From positions 135,135,820 through 135,199,819 of the forward strand of contig BSWB01000003.1 of NCBI GenBank assembly GCA_033239125.1: a stretch of DNA of 64,000 bases, written 5' to 3'. This document shows, piece after piece, positions 35,345 through 47,256 of the stretch. Both the position numbers and the translations under genes were made by a program. A model generated the notes under the pieces. That model saw only the letters and a list, made by a program, of their open reading frames with translations, made no database searches and was not told where the DNA came from. Source of the DNA: Fagopyrum homotropicum. Taxonomy: Eukaryota > Streptophyta > Magnoliopsida > Caryophyllales > Polygonaceae. Position 1 is the stretch's first letter, and every line of letters begins with the position of its first letter.

Positions 35345-36285
35345 CCACTTCCATGTCGGTGAAATCGTCCTTCCCCTTTCTAGCAACCTGTGAGCTTTCA
35401 TTTTTCGGCTCTTTAAATCTTCGTATCGGGATGGACAATGTATCTTATCTTGACTCTTACGCTTATGATTGTCTCGATTTCCCATCTTAATTGTGGTGGC
35501 AAGTAGTTTGTCAAGAGTGATCATATTCCGCTCTGCTTCTAGCCTCAAACTTTTACCTTTTGGTTCGTCAGTAAGCTTAGATTCAATACCTCTTGTCTGG
35601 ATCGCTACTATATTTCACCATGACCTTCATGCCAATTTGTGTTTCTGAAGGCATCCCCCTTGTTGTAACGTTTCTTTACACCATCTTGAAAGAACCTATG
35701 GGTTGTCTCTTCCAATTTGTATACTTGCCGGTCATCCAACACGTTGCCGGAACCACCCTCATGTATATTCTTCATTTGATCCTATTGAGTTGACTCGGAA
35801 TTCTCGTCTTGTCATCGTAGTTGGTGTTGTCTTTTAGTCTTCACTTTTCCGTCTCGACGTTCCTCCACAAGATCGAAGGAGTTGTCCGTTGTTCGTCTAC
35901 CCTAATGCACCTAAGATGTGCATACTAATCCTCACGATGACACCCTTCAAAATCTACTTAGATGTGTCAAGGGGTGAGAAACTCATTATGTTATCTCCGT
36001 TAAGGACATAAAAGAACTATAATTTCTACTAATCTTCGGTATATACTTATCTATATCACATATCTTTATAATCAAGCTAAAACGTCCAACTAAAGTAAAA
36101 CCTAAAGTCCATACTAAGCATACTGAGATCCGCGGTAGTAGTGGTGATTAGCCGTACTTTTCTATCCCCAACCAAACTATGCATGCATTTGAAAACCAAA
36201 AGTCTTTTTAAAACTCAGATCCCTTTTCGGGTTCTACTTAAGTACTTATTCGGTCTTTCAGAAGATTTCAAGTGCCATTGTTGCC
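35345..36285 (-). pseudogene. E4 interior, 5' part (decayed gag side)
   Basis: Sense is minus strand, from the PBS leftwards. The first 250 or so bases after the PBS resemble E5 60671-60840 (shared CCGCGGATCTC), so E4 and E5 belong to one family. No gag frame survives. Confidence 0.55.
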
Positions 36286-36303
36286 AACCTGCCTCTGATA
36301 CCA
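36286..36303 (-). other. E4 primer-binding site, tRNA-iMet
   Basis: On the minus strand TGGTATCAGAGGCAGGTT, adjacent to the 5' LTR; complementary to the initiator tRNA-Met 3' end with one mismatch. Standard for chromoviruses. Confidence 0.9.
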
Positions 36304-37440
36304 TGTTGTAACACCCCAAATTCTTAGAAATCGGGACATTACTAGTTAGAACCTCACAATGGGTCCCGACCTTAGTTTAACAACAATATTATTAGGATCT
36401 TGCAACAAGACACATATAAGAAAAACCGAAATTCATAAAAATGTATTTTTTCAAGGATGAATACAACAAAGTCTAACAGCCTATAGTACTTAAACAACGA
36501 AAAAGACTATCTGTCTTAACAAGAGGAAAGGACATCAAAGCAACAACCCAAACCCCCACTCGAAGGAGTACGGAGACCCGGCTGACCACTACTTCCGGAT
36601 CACTCAGTTGCTGCTCTAACCTGCGGTAAATCTAAAAACACAACAAAAACAACCATTAGCTAGTTATCTAAATATTAGAAGAATAATAATAGCACACACA
36701 CATAGAAAAAGTAAACATTCATCATGCTTTCAAACAATCCATTTATTATCTTCATTTAAGTCATTCACTCTTACTAATGATACTTATTTTGTGACACGAG
36801 GGATTCCCAAACCTCGCCTCCGCCCCGTGTAACCATCAGGAATGGATCCGATGCATCTCACCTTGTACCTGTATGGTCTGGGTATAGAGAACCTCCCAGT
36901 CTTCTGGCAGAGCTGGGCAGTGATGTCACGGCCCGTTATACATGCACTTGGGCCTTAAAACATAATAACCACGGTCGTCCTAACAAGTTATTATTTTTAT
37001 TATAACACACATTGCACACACGCAACCATTATCACCCAACTAATATCCAGAAACTAGCTAAGCAAGTCGCAAGGACTTACCTGAAACAAATCACACTCTA
37101 ACAAGTCTCAACTCGGTCCGTACTCGTGGTAACTCAAACGCCTATCAATTAAGACATGGGGATCAAAATCACATCCCATACTCTTAGAAGTTATAAACTT
37201 CTAAGAGGTTCACTCTCATGAGGAGAATTTATGAAAATACAAATTCTTAAGGTAGAAGATTATATTACTCTTGATCTCGGAAATTCTCAAAGTCTATCAT
37301 TAAAATCTAATATTCACCTTTAGAACTTGTTTCCATAATTTGGTTCTCACGGATAACTTACTAGAGGTTATAAGGTTAAATCCCAAACAAACTCGTCAAC
37401 GAGAACAACATCACTCCCTCCCCGGTTACTACTCTACTCT

Positions 37441-37541
<101 letters not shown>

Positions 37542-37586
37542 CCTTTTATCCCTCTCTATATATACTTATGTATATACACTCTATTT

Positions 37587-37616
<30 letters not shown>

Positions 37617-37617
<1 letters not shown>

Positions 37618-40600
37618 GAGGCTAGTTCCGGTGAGGAGAAGCCATATGGATAGGAATTAGGAGCTATGTGAGCCATTTGATCAAATTTAAATCTATGGCT
37701 CACAAACACTCATCATTAATGGCATCTTGTAATTACATAAATCTGGAAAAAAAAAAAAAAAGCTCTATATTTGGCCGATTTTCAACCAAATCAAAGACGG
37801 ATTATATAAAAATGATGAAATCAAAGAGAATACAAGACGATTCAGGTATTGTCTCTTCGAAATTTCTATTCTCAAGGTTTAGGTTTTTCATTCTTATAGT
37901 TTAGGAATTATTATGATTGATGTTTATTTTTGAAATCAAATTGGTTGGATCATTTTTTGTTTTGATAGGTTTGATTGAGATGATATATGTATATACATAT
38001 GTTGAGTTGGTCTAATACTTCCAATTGAAACAATCTATAAGCTTTTTTTAGTGTGCATGCCAATTGTTCGACAAAATGTCTAATAGAAAAATAGTCTATA
38101 ATATTTACATGAACAATGGCATAAAAAGTATGAACACCGAAGAATAAAAACATGAACAATGACGTATAAAAGTATGAATACTAATGAATAAAAAGTATGA
38201 ACTTACACTGGTATATTTTTACATTGTTTTACAGAATCAGTGATGTTGGGTACGCAATCATCACCAATCATTGTGTCGGAATTGAGGGCGAATGCTCCAT
38301 GTAATGAAGGTGGAACTATTATACAAGTAACTCCAAATAACTCTACCAACTGGGTTCCAATTTGTGATGATACATTGAAGCCACATGTTGGTCAACAATT
38401 TTTAAGTGTGGAGGAAGCTGAGGACTTCTATAGGAGGCATGCCTCTATTTGTGGGTTTGAGATTCGTGTTTCATGTAATCACAAACCCAAAAATATTGTG
38501 TTGAGGAAGTATTTTGTATGCACAAGGGAAGGTAAAAAAATGGCAAACATAGTACGGGCAAAAGGAAGACAACTTCCAATCGATGTGGTTGTAACGCAGG
38601 AGTTGCGTTTAGGATTATGGAGGGTGGAAAGTATTTTGTGAAGTGGGTTCATGAAGCTTATAATCATGCAATGTTGGCTCCTACAATGAAACAATTTGCC
38701 AAATCTAATAGAAAAATGGACATTGGTCTTAAGAATTTTGTTCTCAATTGTGGAAGAGCAAAGATTGGGCCAACAAGAAGTCATAAGGTTTTCAAAGAGT
38801 TTGTTGGGGGTTATCAAAACATATGTGCAACGGCTACAGAGTTCAAAAATTTCAGGAGAGATCTTTTGGCTTACCTTAGTGGATGTGATGCCCAATTGAT
38901 GATAGACATATTGTTCAAGAAGCAAGAGGTCAGTAGTGCGTTTTACTTTAGGTATGATGTTGATGAGTATGATCAGCTGACAAGAATATTCTGGGCTGAC
39001 ACAATTTCGATGAAAAACTATGCTATATATGGAGATGTTGTTTCGTTCGACTTCACCTACTGAATAAACAAGTATGTATAAATATGAATAATAGCCTTAG
39101 TTTATGAACATCTTCTTTGTAGGAAATGAACGTTTGTTATTATAATGTGTGTTGTTTGTATTTTTTAGATATGGCATGGTTTTTTCCCCTTTCACTGGTT
39201 TGGACAACCATAAAAAAATGTGTGACATTTGGGGGTGCTCTTTTACTGAAGGAGGATGTAAGCTCATATGAATGGCTTTTTGAGAGCTTTAAGGAAGCTA
39301 TGGGGCATGCACCTAGGGTGTTGGTGACTGATCAAGATCCTGCAATAAAAATAGCAGCTAGAAGTATTTTTCCGTCCACTCGTCATCGGTATTGCATGTG
39401 GCACATTATGCAAAATGTGTCGAAGAAAGTTGGTCCAGATCTTAAACATTCACCTGATTTTTGGTCAAAATTAAGCACTGTGAAGTGAGAGAACTGAATG
39501 TGAAGAATTTGAAGAAAAATGGGCTGCATTGGGTTCTGAGTTTGACTTGAGTGAGAAGCCGTGTTTTACTCAATTGTATGGCATTCGCAACTCATGGATT
39601 CCGGCTTACTTTCGGGATATACTGATTGGTGGATTGGTAAGAACTACATCTATTTCTGAGTCTGAAAATAGTTTCTTTCAGAAGTATACAGATCACTACT
39701 TTAGTCTCGTTGAGTTGATTACACATTATGATAGTGCCATGGATACTCAGCGTTATGAACAGAACAAGTTGAATTTTGAGTCAGACACAAAAGTTCCTGA
39801 TTTTAGGAGTGATTTGGAGTTGGAAAGAAGTTGTGCCCGGTTATTCACACTGAGTGATTTTTACATGATGCAAGATGAGATGGTTTCTAGGTGGAATGAT
39901 TATCGAGTTATTTTGTTTGATGATAGTGGTATTGTGAATTTGTTCAACATTAAGGATGAGAAGGGTAGGGTTTTTGTTGTTGAAGTTGGTACTTCTAATG
40001 ACCAAATTGTGTGAAGTTGCAACAAGTTTTAGAAGAAAGGAATTTCATGCAACCATATATTCCTTGCATTGAAGGATATGAAGTTCAAAACATTGCCTAA
40101 ATGTTTGATTCTTTCTCGGTGGACAAAAGATGCAAGTTTGTCTCCTTTGTTCTCAATTGATGGATCGGTTATTGAGCAGTGTGCAGTGATGGAGGAAAGG
40201 AGAGCAATAGTGAAAGATGTATGGTCTGACATATATAGTTGTATGGAACTTGTCGAAAACGACAATGAACGTTTGAAGCAATTCTCCAACATAATTAAAG
40301 AGTATAAAAATTCGGTGGTGAAATCAGCTGACTATACAACACCTTTAAAAGAGATTTCTTTGAGGCATTTGCAACAATAAATGAACCTACTACTGTCACT
40401 GTATTGTCACCTAAACAAGTAAAGAATAAAGGGAGCCGGAGACACTACATGGATGGACAAGAAATACATTCGAAAGAATCTCAGAAGGGTGAAAGAAAGT
40501 GTAAAAAGTGTGGCAAGAGTGGACATGACAGTAGAAACTGTGAAAAGTTTAACAAGTACGAATGAGACACCATGTAAAATAAATATGAACAAACTTGCTT

Positions 40601-41202
40601 TTGAGACTTATTATATAGTTATCTTATGGTTTTTAAGTTTGTTATTTTGTTTTGAATATTTTTTGTACAATGAGATTGTCTTAAAAAGACATCGTTTAAG
40701 TACGAACACCAATGTCTTGCCTATAAAAGTATGAACACTGATTGATAAAAACAAAAAAAATGGACCATAAAAGTATGAACAATAGCGTATAAAAGTATGA
40801 ACACCGATTAATAAAAACATGTTTAACCCTAAATTTAAAGAGTTAAATTCTAAAACTAAGAGTACAAATTGAGCAAAAAAACATACCTGAATCGTTGTTT
40901 CTCTTTGATTTAACCATTATTTCAATGAAATTGGTGGAAATTTTGTATGAATCTGTTGTTAAGAGCCAAGAAGGAGGCGAAGAAGTTGAACGGAGAAGAC
41001 GAAATTCGGCTGCGACTGCGAGAGAGGAGAAGAAGAGGCGAAACCTAATTTTTATTTGTTCCAAACTTTTAGCTCTATTTACCAAAATACCATTAATGAC
41101 GAGTAAATGTGAGCCGTTGATTTAAATCCATCCAATGGCCTACAGGGCTCCTAATGACCTACAGGGCTACATAAATATATATTTATACAACTCTCGTCTC
41201 AA

Positions 41203-41205
<3 letters not shown>
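37617..41205 (+). mobile_element. X2: FAR1-type MULE with near-complete transposase pseudogene
   Basis: Left terminus GAGGCTAGTTCCGGTGAGGA; the TIR continues through TTAGGAG and GCTCACAAACACTCATCATT to about 37715. The right TIR (about 41085-41205) matches in inverted orientation with gaps. It sits in the same (AT)n tract of the LTR that X3 occupies in the other LTR, in opposite orientation. Confidence 0.75.
38240..40566 (+). pseudogene. MULE transposase with FAR1, MULE, SWIM and zinc-knuckle domains
   Basis: FAR1/FHY3-class Mutator transposase broken into several frames. FAR1 DNA-binding domain (38385-38530; conserved Cys/His). A middle region follows (38617-39063) ending with the first catalytic Asp in SFDFTY, then a TGA. 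The MULE catalytic domain is at 39170-39480 with TDQDPA at 39326-39343 and a CMWH block. Continuation to 40014, SWIM zinc finger (C...C-x-H, 40018-40056, one stop), a further 100 codons, then a CCHC zinc knuckle at 40500-40541. Stops or shifts near 38640, 39062, 39488, 40014, 40033 and 40378; some could be introns. This is the transposon family from which FAR1/FHY3 factors were domesticated. Confidence 0.8.
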
Positions 41206-41266
<61 letters not shown>

Positions 41267-41366
41267 TACCCTACCACATATTTATTTATTTATCCCTTCC
41301 ATCTACTACCTCTATATAGATATATAGATCTACTACACTCCTACATCTATATATATTCTACACATA

Positions 41367-41419
<53 letters not shown>

Positions 41420-42343
41420 TTACATGTATATATATACTATATTTATACGTACAAATATATTTTTATATATATACCTACATGTGCATACCCTTATTACTCT
41501 TATATGTAAACCTATACATATTTATCCTTATACATCTATATATTTACAACTATGTGCACTACTGCAAATGTATTTATTAATACAGTTTCAACTCTATTCT
41601 TCATTTGTATCTAATTATACATCCATATATCCACATCTATTTGCGCCTCTTATTCTTATATGAAACCCGAAGTCTACAATAACAAAGGAACACAACCGCA
41701 TCGAGATATCGAGGGCTGAGGACTCACCGGTGTGACTCGATCGACACTAACGATGGTAGACCTTGACAAGGAGGGAGAAGACTAGCGTGCGTGGTACGCG
41801 GTGACTCGTGACTGGGCTGCAAGGTTCGGGTCTGTGCGCTGCGATCCTGTTGTACTTGATACCTTGCCAACGTACCGGTTCATCACTCACTATCGTGGTT
41901 AGGGAAGGGACTCGTGGAGGGAAGAAAAGATCACGATCCGACTCACCTTGTCACTTGGGAGGGCGGCGCCGATCCGGAGGAGTCGGCAGTGGGAGGTCCG
42001 AGCGTCAAGTGGTTCTGGTTATCTGTAACCATGGTGTCTCCGGTCAGTATCGCAGGTATTACGGAAGGGAAGGGAGCGGGAGAATATGACTCGCCTCTTC
42101 GACGTCGATAGCCTCGTCGCGGACGCCGGTGACACCAGTCCTTCCGATGGCGAGGAGCTTCGTTTTCGACTGCTGGTTAGGACTCCGGGTTGGTCCGTAT
42201 ACGGTGTGAAGTGCAGCGGCGCCGAGAGTTTACGTGAATTGAGGAGGTAAGGTCTGCTGCAGTTAAGGTTTGATTTAGATTAAAGTTGAATTAGATTAGG
42301 TTAAGAGGTTAATTTGGTTTAGGGTTAGGATAGATCGTGGGCT

Positions 42344-43056
42344 GCAAAGCAATGGTCAAAATTGATACAATTGCAATTGGTAGTTAAGGCGTTCACTTCA
42401 TGAACCTGCAAAGCAATGGTCAAAATTGAAAGATGAAGAAAGTAGTGGAAGAAGACTTCTAGAACGACGTTTTCTAGCAGATTTTTTGTATATATATCTA
42501 TTCAACACCAATGAGCAAAATTTCATAAGAGCGTCAATTATTATCTGAAAAGGCAAGCATCTCAACAGTCAAACCTCAAATTTGTAAATTAGCATAAATC
42601 TTTTCACAACTTCAGAACTCCAAATCCAATTGTATAGACTAGACAGTGAGTCCGGTGAGTCCCCTAATTTTAGAGAGTAGAACAAGAAGATCTAAAATTA
42701 GGTAAGAATTTCAGATTTCCTAGTTTTCCTTGACCAAGAAGCTCTATAGTTTTTTATACAAGCCACCTAGTATTTTGAATTTTTGATACAAGGAGAGAAT
42801 TGGACAACAATTCTTGTTTTTCTTATCAAAAATCATTAACTTCCACATTCATCTCTATATAATTAATTAGAGCTTTTTGTAATTTGTCGATTGGAAGCAT
42901 AAAATCATTATCAAAAATCATTAACTTCCAGATACAAGCTCTAAAATAACATCTGTTGTTTTCCTTATCAAAAAATCATTAACTTCCAGATTTGACTATG
43001 TGTATAATTTGCCGGTTGGGAGCATAGTCATGGAATAAAATGTAGAAAAGGGTCTT
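42344..43056. other. Unassigned DNA at a deletion joint
   Basis: AT-rich, no match elsewhere in the window. Contains a 22-bp direct repeat beginning GCAAAGCAATGGTCAAAATT (about 42348 and 42409) and several TCATTAACTTCCAGAT copies. It replaces the distal E4 LTR, the CACTA right end, the rest of the E2 3' UTR and about 1 kb of the E2 3' LTR. Confidence 0.5.
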
Positions 43057-43801
43057 ACCTCGCTCAGTCGACGAAAACCCCGGCCGAGGTGGATTCTGTC
43101 TGACCGAGGTGACCTATTCTGATCCGAAACTGAGAGTTAAGTGTTAGAATTTGCCAATCCTATTCTTATTACACCTTTCTTGGTTCAATGTAAGCCTAGG
43201 ATGCGACTTACCTGGTGATTCCTTTGCTTGTTTACCCAAGATCATAAGTGTAGGTAATAGGTTTATCCTTTATTGGGGTTTGAGTGTGCCTTCATTCCAT
43301 CTTTGTGAGTTAGCCTGAGAGTTACCTGGTAAAGGTTGATTCTATACCCTTAGGTGGTGTGTTGGTTTGAGGTTATAGCTCTTTTCCTTTGTTTCTTGAG
43401 ACTTACCCGGTAATAGGAACTTCGGTTTGGGATAGTGAGTAGTGAGACTTACCCGGTAATCTATTCCACTTTAGAAACACCTTCCCTTTGCAAAATCTCA
43501 GCTTTGTCCGCTTTATCTTTAGATCTTGAGTTGGAACCACAAGTAGATGCTTTAATCCCTAGAATTTGCATATTTTCTTTATTTGACCTTATTATCATCT
43601 TTGATTGCTTTAATCGCTTTTGTGGTTATTAGTTACATAGACAACCTATACTTGCTTTGTTTCACCTAAGTCCTTGAGATCGACACCCCGAAATTCTTGC
43701 TTTTACTATAATTGATCCGTACACTGCAGGTTCGCATCCTTGTTTAAGCATATTTCCTCGGTTATAAATTTAAAGATTGCACACACCATTTGGAGCAAAC
43801 A
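43057..43801 (+). repeat. E2 3' LTR remnant
   Basis: 745 bp matching E2 5' LTR 8787-9530 with few changes, ending GAGCAAACA. Followed by GTATT, the right TSD copy (left copy GTATC). Begins abruptly at ACCTCGCTCAGTCGACG. Confidence 0.88.
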
Positions 43802-44834
43802 GTATTCCGAGCTCAGCTGACAGTTTATAGCCACCTTCACCATGGAGAAGGAGGATCATGTGTGTGTTGGACTCACTTTCAAGTTCAACAAGACAAAATA
43901 CACACTTGATAACTACCAGCTACAGGAGGCCTTCGGGGTGACTCTCAACCCCTCCGAGAACTGGTGGGAGCCAGTCCCAACTCCGGACCTGTGTGAGTTC
44001 TGGCAGGCAGCTACCGGATCCGAGTTTCATGCAGGGGGTGAGTACTCCAACAAACTCACTCACTCTTACTTGAGGCTCCTCTCCAAGATCCTCATGAGTG
44101 TCTTCTGTAGACACAAAGAGGAGAACAAGGTCGCACTCAAGGACCTCCCACTATTGTTCTCTTGCCTTCCGATGAGCGACAAGGTGATGGATTGGCCGTC
44201 CCTCTTCCTTACCGCTTTGAAGCGTATTAGGAAGAACGAGCCGAGGGACATTGTTGGCGGTGGGGTGATCTCCTTGATCGCCTCACAAGTTATGGATCTT
44301 TCCGGCCTATAGGACGGGTTGGAGGCACCTCTCTACACAGAGGGGATGTTGAGGAGGTGCAAGCTCCTCAAGAGGGACGGCAACAACCTCTTTTGGCTCT
44401 CTTTTGCCGACGGGAGCCACATCACCTACCTCACACGGCCACTTCCACTTGGAGACGAGCTTTCCGAGCTTTACATTCCGGCAGATCCTTTCGTGCCGAG
44501 GCGGCCTCAGGTGGCCATTGTGTAGAGGCATGTTGCGAGCTCCAACCGGGCTCATCATGAGGAGCACATGCCTATCCCCGACGACGAGAAGGATCTGCGG
44601 CACCAGAGGAGGATCCTACTCTTGTGAGCCTTCAGACTCAGATGGTGGCCCTGACTACCCAGCACCAGGCATGGCAGACCGAGTACCAGCGGACCATGCT
44701 TGAGCAGCAGTAGAGCTGGCAGACGAGCTTTGCCACCTCCATGACCTCCCACTTTGACCGGAGGCAGGATGCTTGGCAGGCAGCCCAGCAACAGCAGCTG
44801 AAGGCTCAATAGATGGCTTGGCAAGCCAGCTATA
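43802..44834 (+). pseudogene. E0 ATHILA ORF, main part
   Basis: Continuation of the ORF begun at 7575, in the same codon phase when the E2 insertion and TSD are discounted. Readable ORF 43842-44312 plus 44313-44525 in phase, then a frameshift between about 44560 and 44630 and a Gln-rich coiled-coil C-terminus. In-frame stops: TGA 43818, TAG 44310, TAG 44523 and two TAG in the Gln-rich part, each one C-to-T from CAG or CGA. Resembles E2 ORF in domain layout (YNQL-type core, VGGGVISLIA block) but is a diverged lineage. Confidence 0.7.
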
Positions 44835-45334
44835 GCAGCGCAAAGTCGACATAAATCCTATGCTGATAAGAGGCGCAGACCTCTAGAGTTCATAGTTGGA
44901 GCTCACGTTTGGTTGAGAGTATTCCCAACACGAGGTGTCTGACGTTTCGGTGTCAAGGGAAAGCTGAGCCCCAGATATGTTGGACCGTTTGAGATTTTGG
45001 AGTGAGTTGGAGAGGCATCATACAGACTTGCTTTGCCACCGAGACTCGAGGGTGTTCACCTAGTCTTCCATGTATCTCAGGTATGGGAGTACATACCGGT
45101 TCCGAGGCACATTGTTAGTCATGAGGATCTAGTGATCGAGCCAGACCACACATTTGTTGAGCACCCGGTGGCTGTCTTAGAGCGTAGTACGAGACGCTTG
45201 CATTCGAAGGATATCCCGATGTTAAAGATTCAGTGGTCGATGCGAGGAGCTGATGAGGCGACTTGGGAGACAGAGGATAGTATCCAGAGGAACTATCCGG
45301 AGTTTTACGCTGAACTTGTTGCACCTTTAGCTTA
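44835..45334 (+). pseudogene. Chromovirus integrase C-terminus and chromodomain
   Basis: Starts within GCGCAAAGTCGACATAAATC, read in a new frame as the RxxKSYADKRRRPLEF motif of Tekay/Del integrase. The GPY/F-type RYVGPFEIL follows (about 44973-44999) with two stops. ORF 45033-45335 covers FHVSQVWEY and a chromodomain (about 45150-45310, WETEDSIQRNYPEF). Not an Athila domain: Athila integrases lack chromodomains. It abuts the E0 ATHILA ORF directly. Confidence 0.85.
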
Positions 45335-45499
45335 GTCTATTGTTTGGTTTTTCCTTTGCTGCGTTGTGAACACTTTTGTGTGACGTTTTGTGTTACATGC
45401 CCCGAGAGGGAGTATATGAGTTCAGTTCTGTTTGGTGTGTTGTTGTGATCGGGAGCTTTTGCAAGTTTCGGGACAAAACTTGTTTTTAGGAGGATCTGA
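45335..45499 (+). other. Chromovirus 3' UTR and PPT
   Basis: Short noncoding stretch ending TTTTTAGGAGGATCTGA immediately before the LTR TGTAAGATCC. The purine-rich AGGAGGA is the likely polypurine tract. Confidence 0.7.
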
Positions 45500-47256
45500 T
45501 GTAAGATCCTAGGTTTTTGCCTTCACCGCCCCTGCGGTGAAGAGGGCCGCCCCCGCGGCCAGCCGCCCCTGCGGCTGTGAGATCCGCCGCTGCGGATTAA
45601 CGAAAGATCGTGCCGATCTTTCTTCCATTCTTTTTATCTTACTTTCATAGATAAAATATCCGATATTCTATCTTATGGGCCGGTTTCCTTGTCTCCTTTC
45701 TGAACCCTAGACGCACTTCCGTCTATCTTTCCAGCCCATTATATATTCTCTTCTTTCTCTCCTTTTTCCCGTTCCTTGCTATCATCTTCTTCAACCCTAG
45801 GGAACTGTAGTCGTCCTTTGCTTCCTACAACTTTGTTGAACGTGTAAGTGCATCTTTTTTGGTTATTCCTCACGTTCCTACATCGTTGCATGCTTTTACC
45901 TTCTATTTTGGTTTATTCCTTGCGTTCTTCTCTTTTCTTCTTCTCCAAGAATCAATCTTGAGCCTTGATTCTTATGGAGTGTTCCGTTATTGACCCTTCG
46001 TTGTTCTCAGGCTCTCTAGAGTGGAGTCTCGACGTGTTGCAACCCAAGGTTCGAGCTTTGGTTGCCCCTGCTGTGAGATCTGTCGAAGAGAAGCCCGATA
46101 GTAGCTTCTGACGAAGATCCGCCCCTGCGCCTGCACAGAGCCGCCCCTACGCCTTTGTCAAAACCGTCCTTGCGCCTACACAAAGCCGCCCCTGCGCCTC
46201 AGTCCAACCGCCCCTGCGGTTTCTCTGCAGTAACTCCCGTCTTTGGTGAGTTGCTTCCTTCCTTCCTTTCCTCGTTCCTTCCTTGGTTCCTTATGGTTTT
46301 TTCTTGTTCCCTTGAGTTGTTGTAAGACTAAGGTTGAGCCCTTAGCATGTGTTGATCTCTAAGAGATCATCGAGACTAGAAGGCATAGACTTCTGGCAAC
46401 CGTTTCGTTCCTGATCCTTGTTGCTTGTTCGTACAGGCTTTCCTTGCTCCTTTCCTGAAGGAAACTGAGTTTTCCTGAGTTTCCCTGAGTTGTTGTTGAG
46501 CTTTGAGCTACCTTCGAGTGAGGTAATCCCTTGGACTTACTTAGCTTCATTCCGCGTATTAGTTGGATTGTATTGACTTGTTTGTGTTGTTATCATGTTA
46601 TAACAGATAATCGGAAATAGGATTCACCCTTTATAACCTTAATTGGCCCCAAGTGTATTATAACCGGGCGGTGACCACTTGTCTAGTTCTCCAGGAAACT
46701 AGAATGTGCTCTTGCAACCCAGGCCGTAGGTAACGGATAATACTAATCTATTCATATTGGCAGACGGAAGTGGAGGCGAGTTTCGGGAGATTCTCGTGTG
46801 ACAAAAGAAGTTGAATTAGTAATGGATAACCTTAATAAAAGATAATAACCGGTTGAGTGAAAGCATGCTATATGTTTATCTTACCTTATGTGTGTTTGTG
46901 TCTTTACACTCTTGCTTATACCTAGAATGTTAGCTAACGGTTTATATTGTCGTTGTAGATGTTCCGTAGGTTCAAGATGCTGCTAAGTGATCCGGATGGT
47001 GTGGTCAGCCGGGGTTCCCGTACATTATAGGGCGGGGTCGGGTTTATGTTTCTTCTGTTGTTTCCCTTTTGTTTGAACTCGGCTGCGAGTTTTTTCCCCT
47101 TTGGTTGTTTAAACCTTTGGTTTTATATTGAGTTTTGGTTTTTATTCGTATGTGCCTTGTTGTAAGATTCGTTTATTGTTGTTACTCTGAGGGTCGGGAC
47201 TCATTGTGCGGTCCTAACCCGTAGCGCTTCGAGTTCCTAGAACTTGAGGTGTTACA
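45500..47256 (+). repeat. 3' LTR of the E0 tail, chromovirus type, with palindrome-B array
   Basis: 1757-bp LTR, TGTAAGATCC to GAGGTGTTACA, with the chromovirus TGT..ACA ends and the conserved CAGCCGGGGTTCCCGTACAT block (47007). A cluster of four CCGC-NNNN-GCGG hairpins occupies 45521-45598, and more copies lie at 46115-46222. TTATATATT near 45739 may be the TATA box. Hairpins at 46353-46369 and 46378-46394. The downstream 5 bp are ATCAG; the other TSD copy is not seen. Confidence 0.85.
45521..45598 (+). repeat. Four consecutive CCGC-NNNN-GCGG hairpins
   Basis: Arms CTTCACCGC/GCGGTGAAG (45521-45542, loop CCCT), GGCCGC/GCGGCC (45545-45560, loop CCCC), CAGCCGC/GCGGCTG (45560-45577, loop CCCT), ATCCGC/GCGGAT (45582-45597, loop CGCT). 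The inner CCGC/GCGG is constant and the outer pairs differ yet stay complementary. Confidence 0.9.

Noticed and set aside
42344..43056. CACTA right end
   Set aside because: No TAGTG terminus, no TTTGCGACGGC repeats and no CTATCCGGG flank.
45521..45598. Hairpins as rho-independent terminators
   Set aside because: Eukaryotic retroelement DNA, no following T-run.
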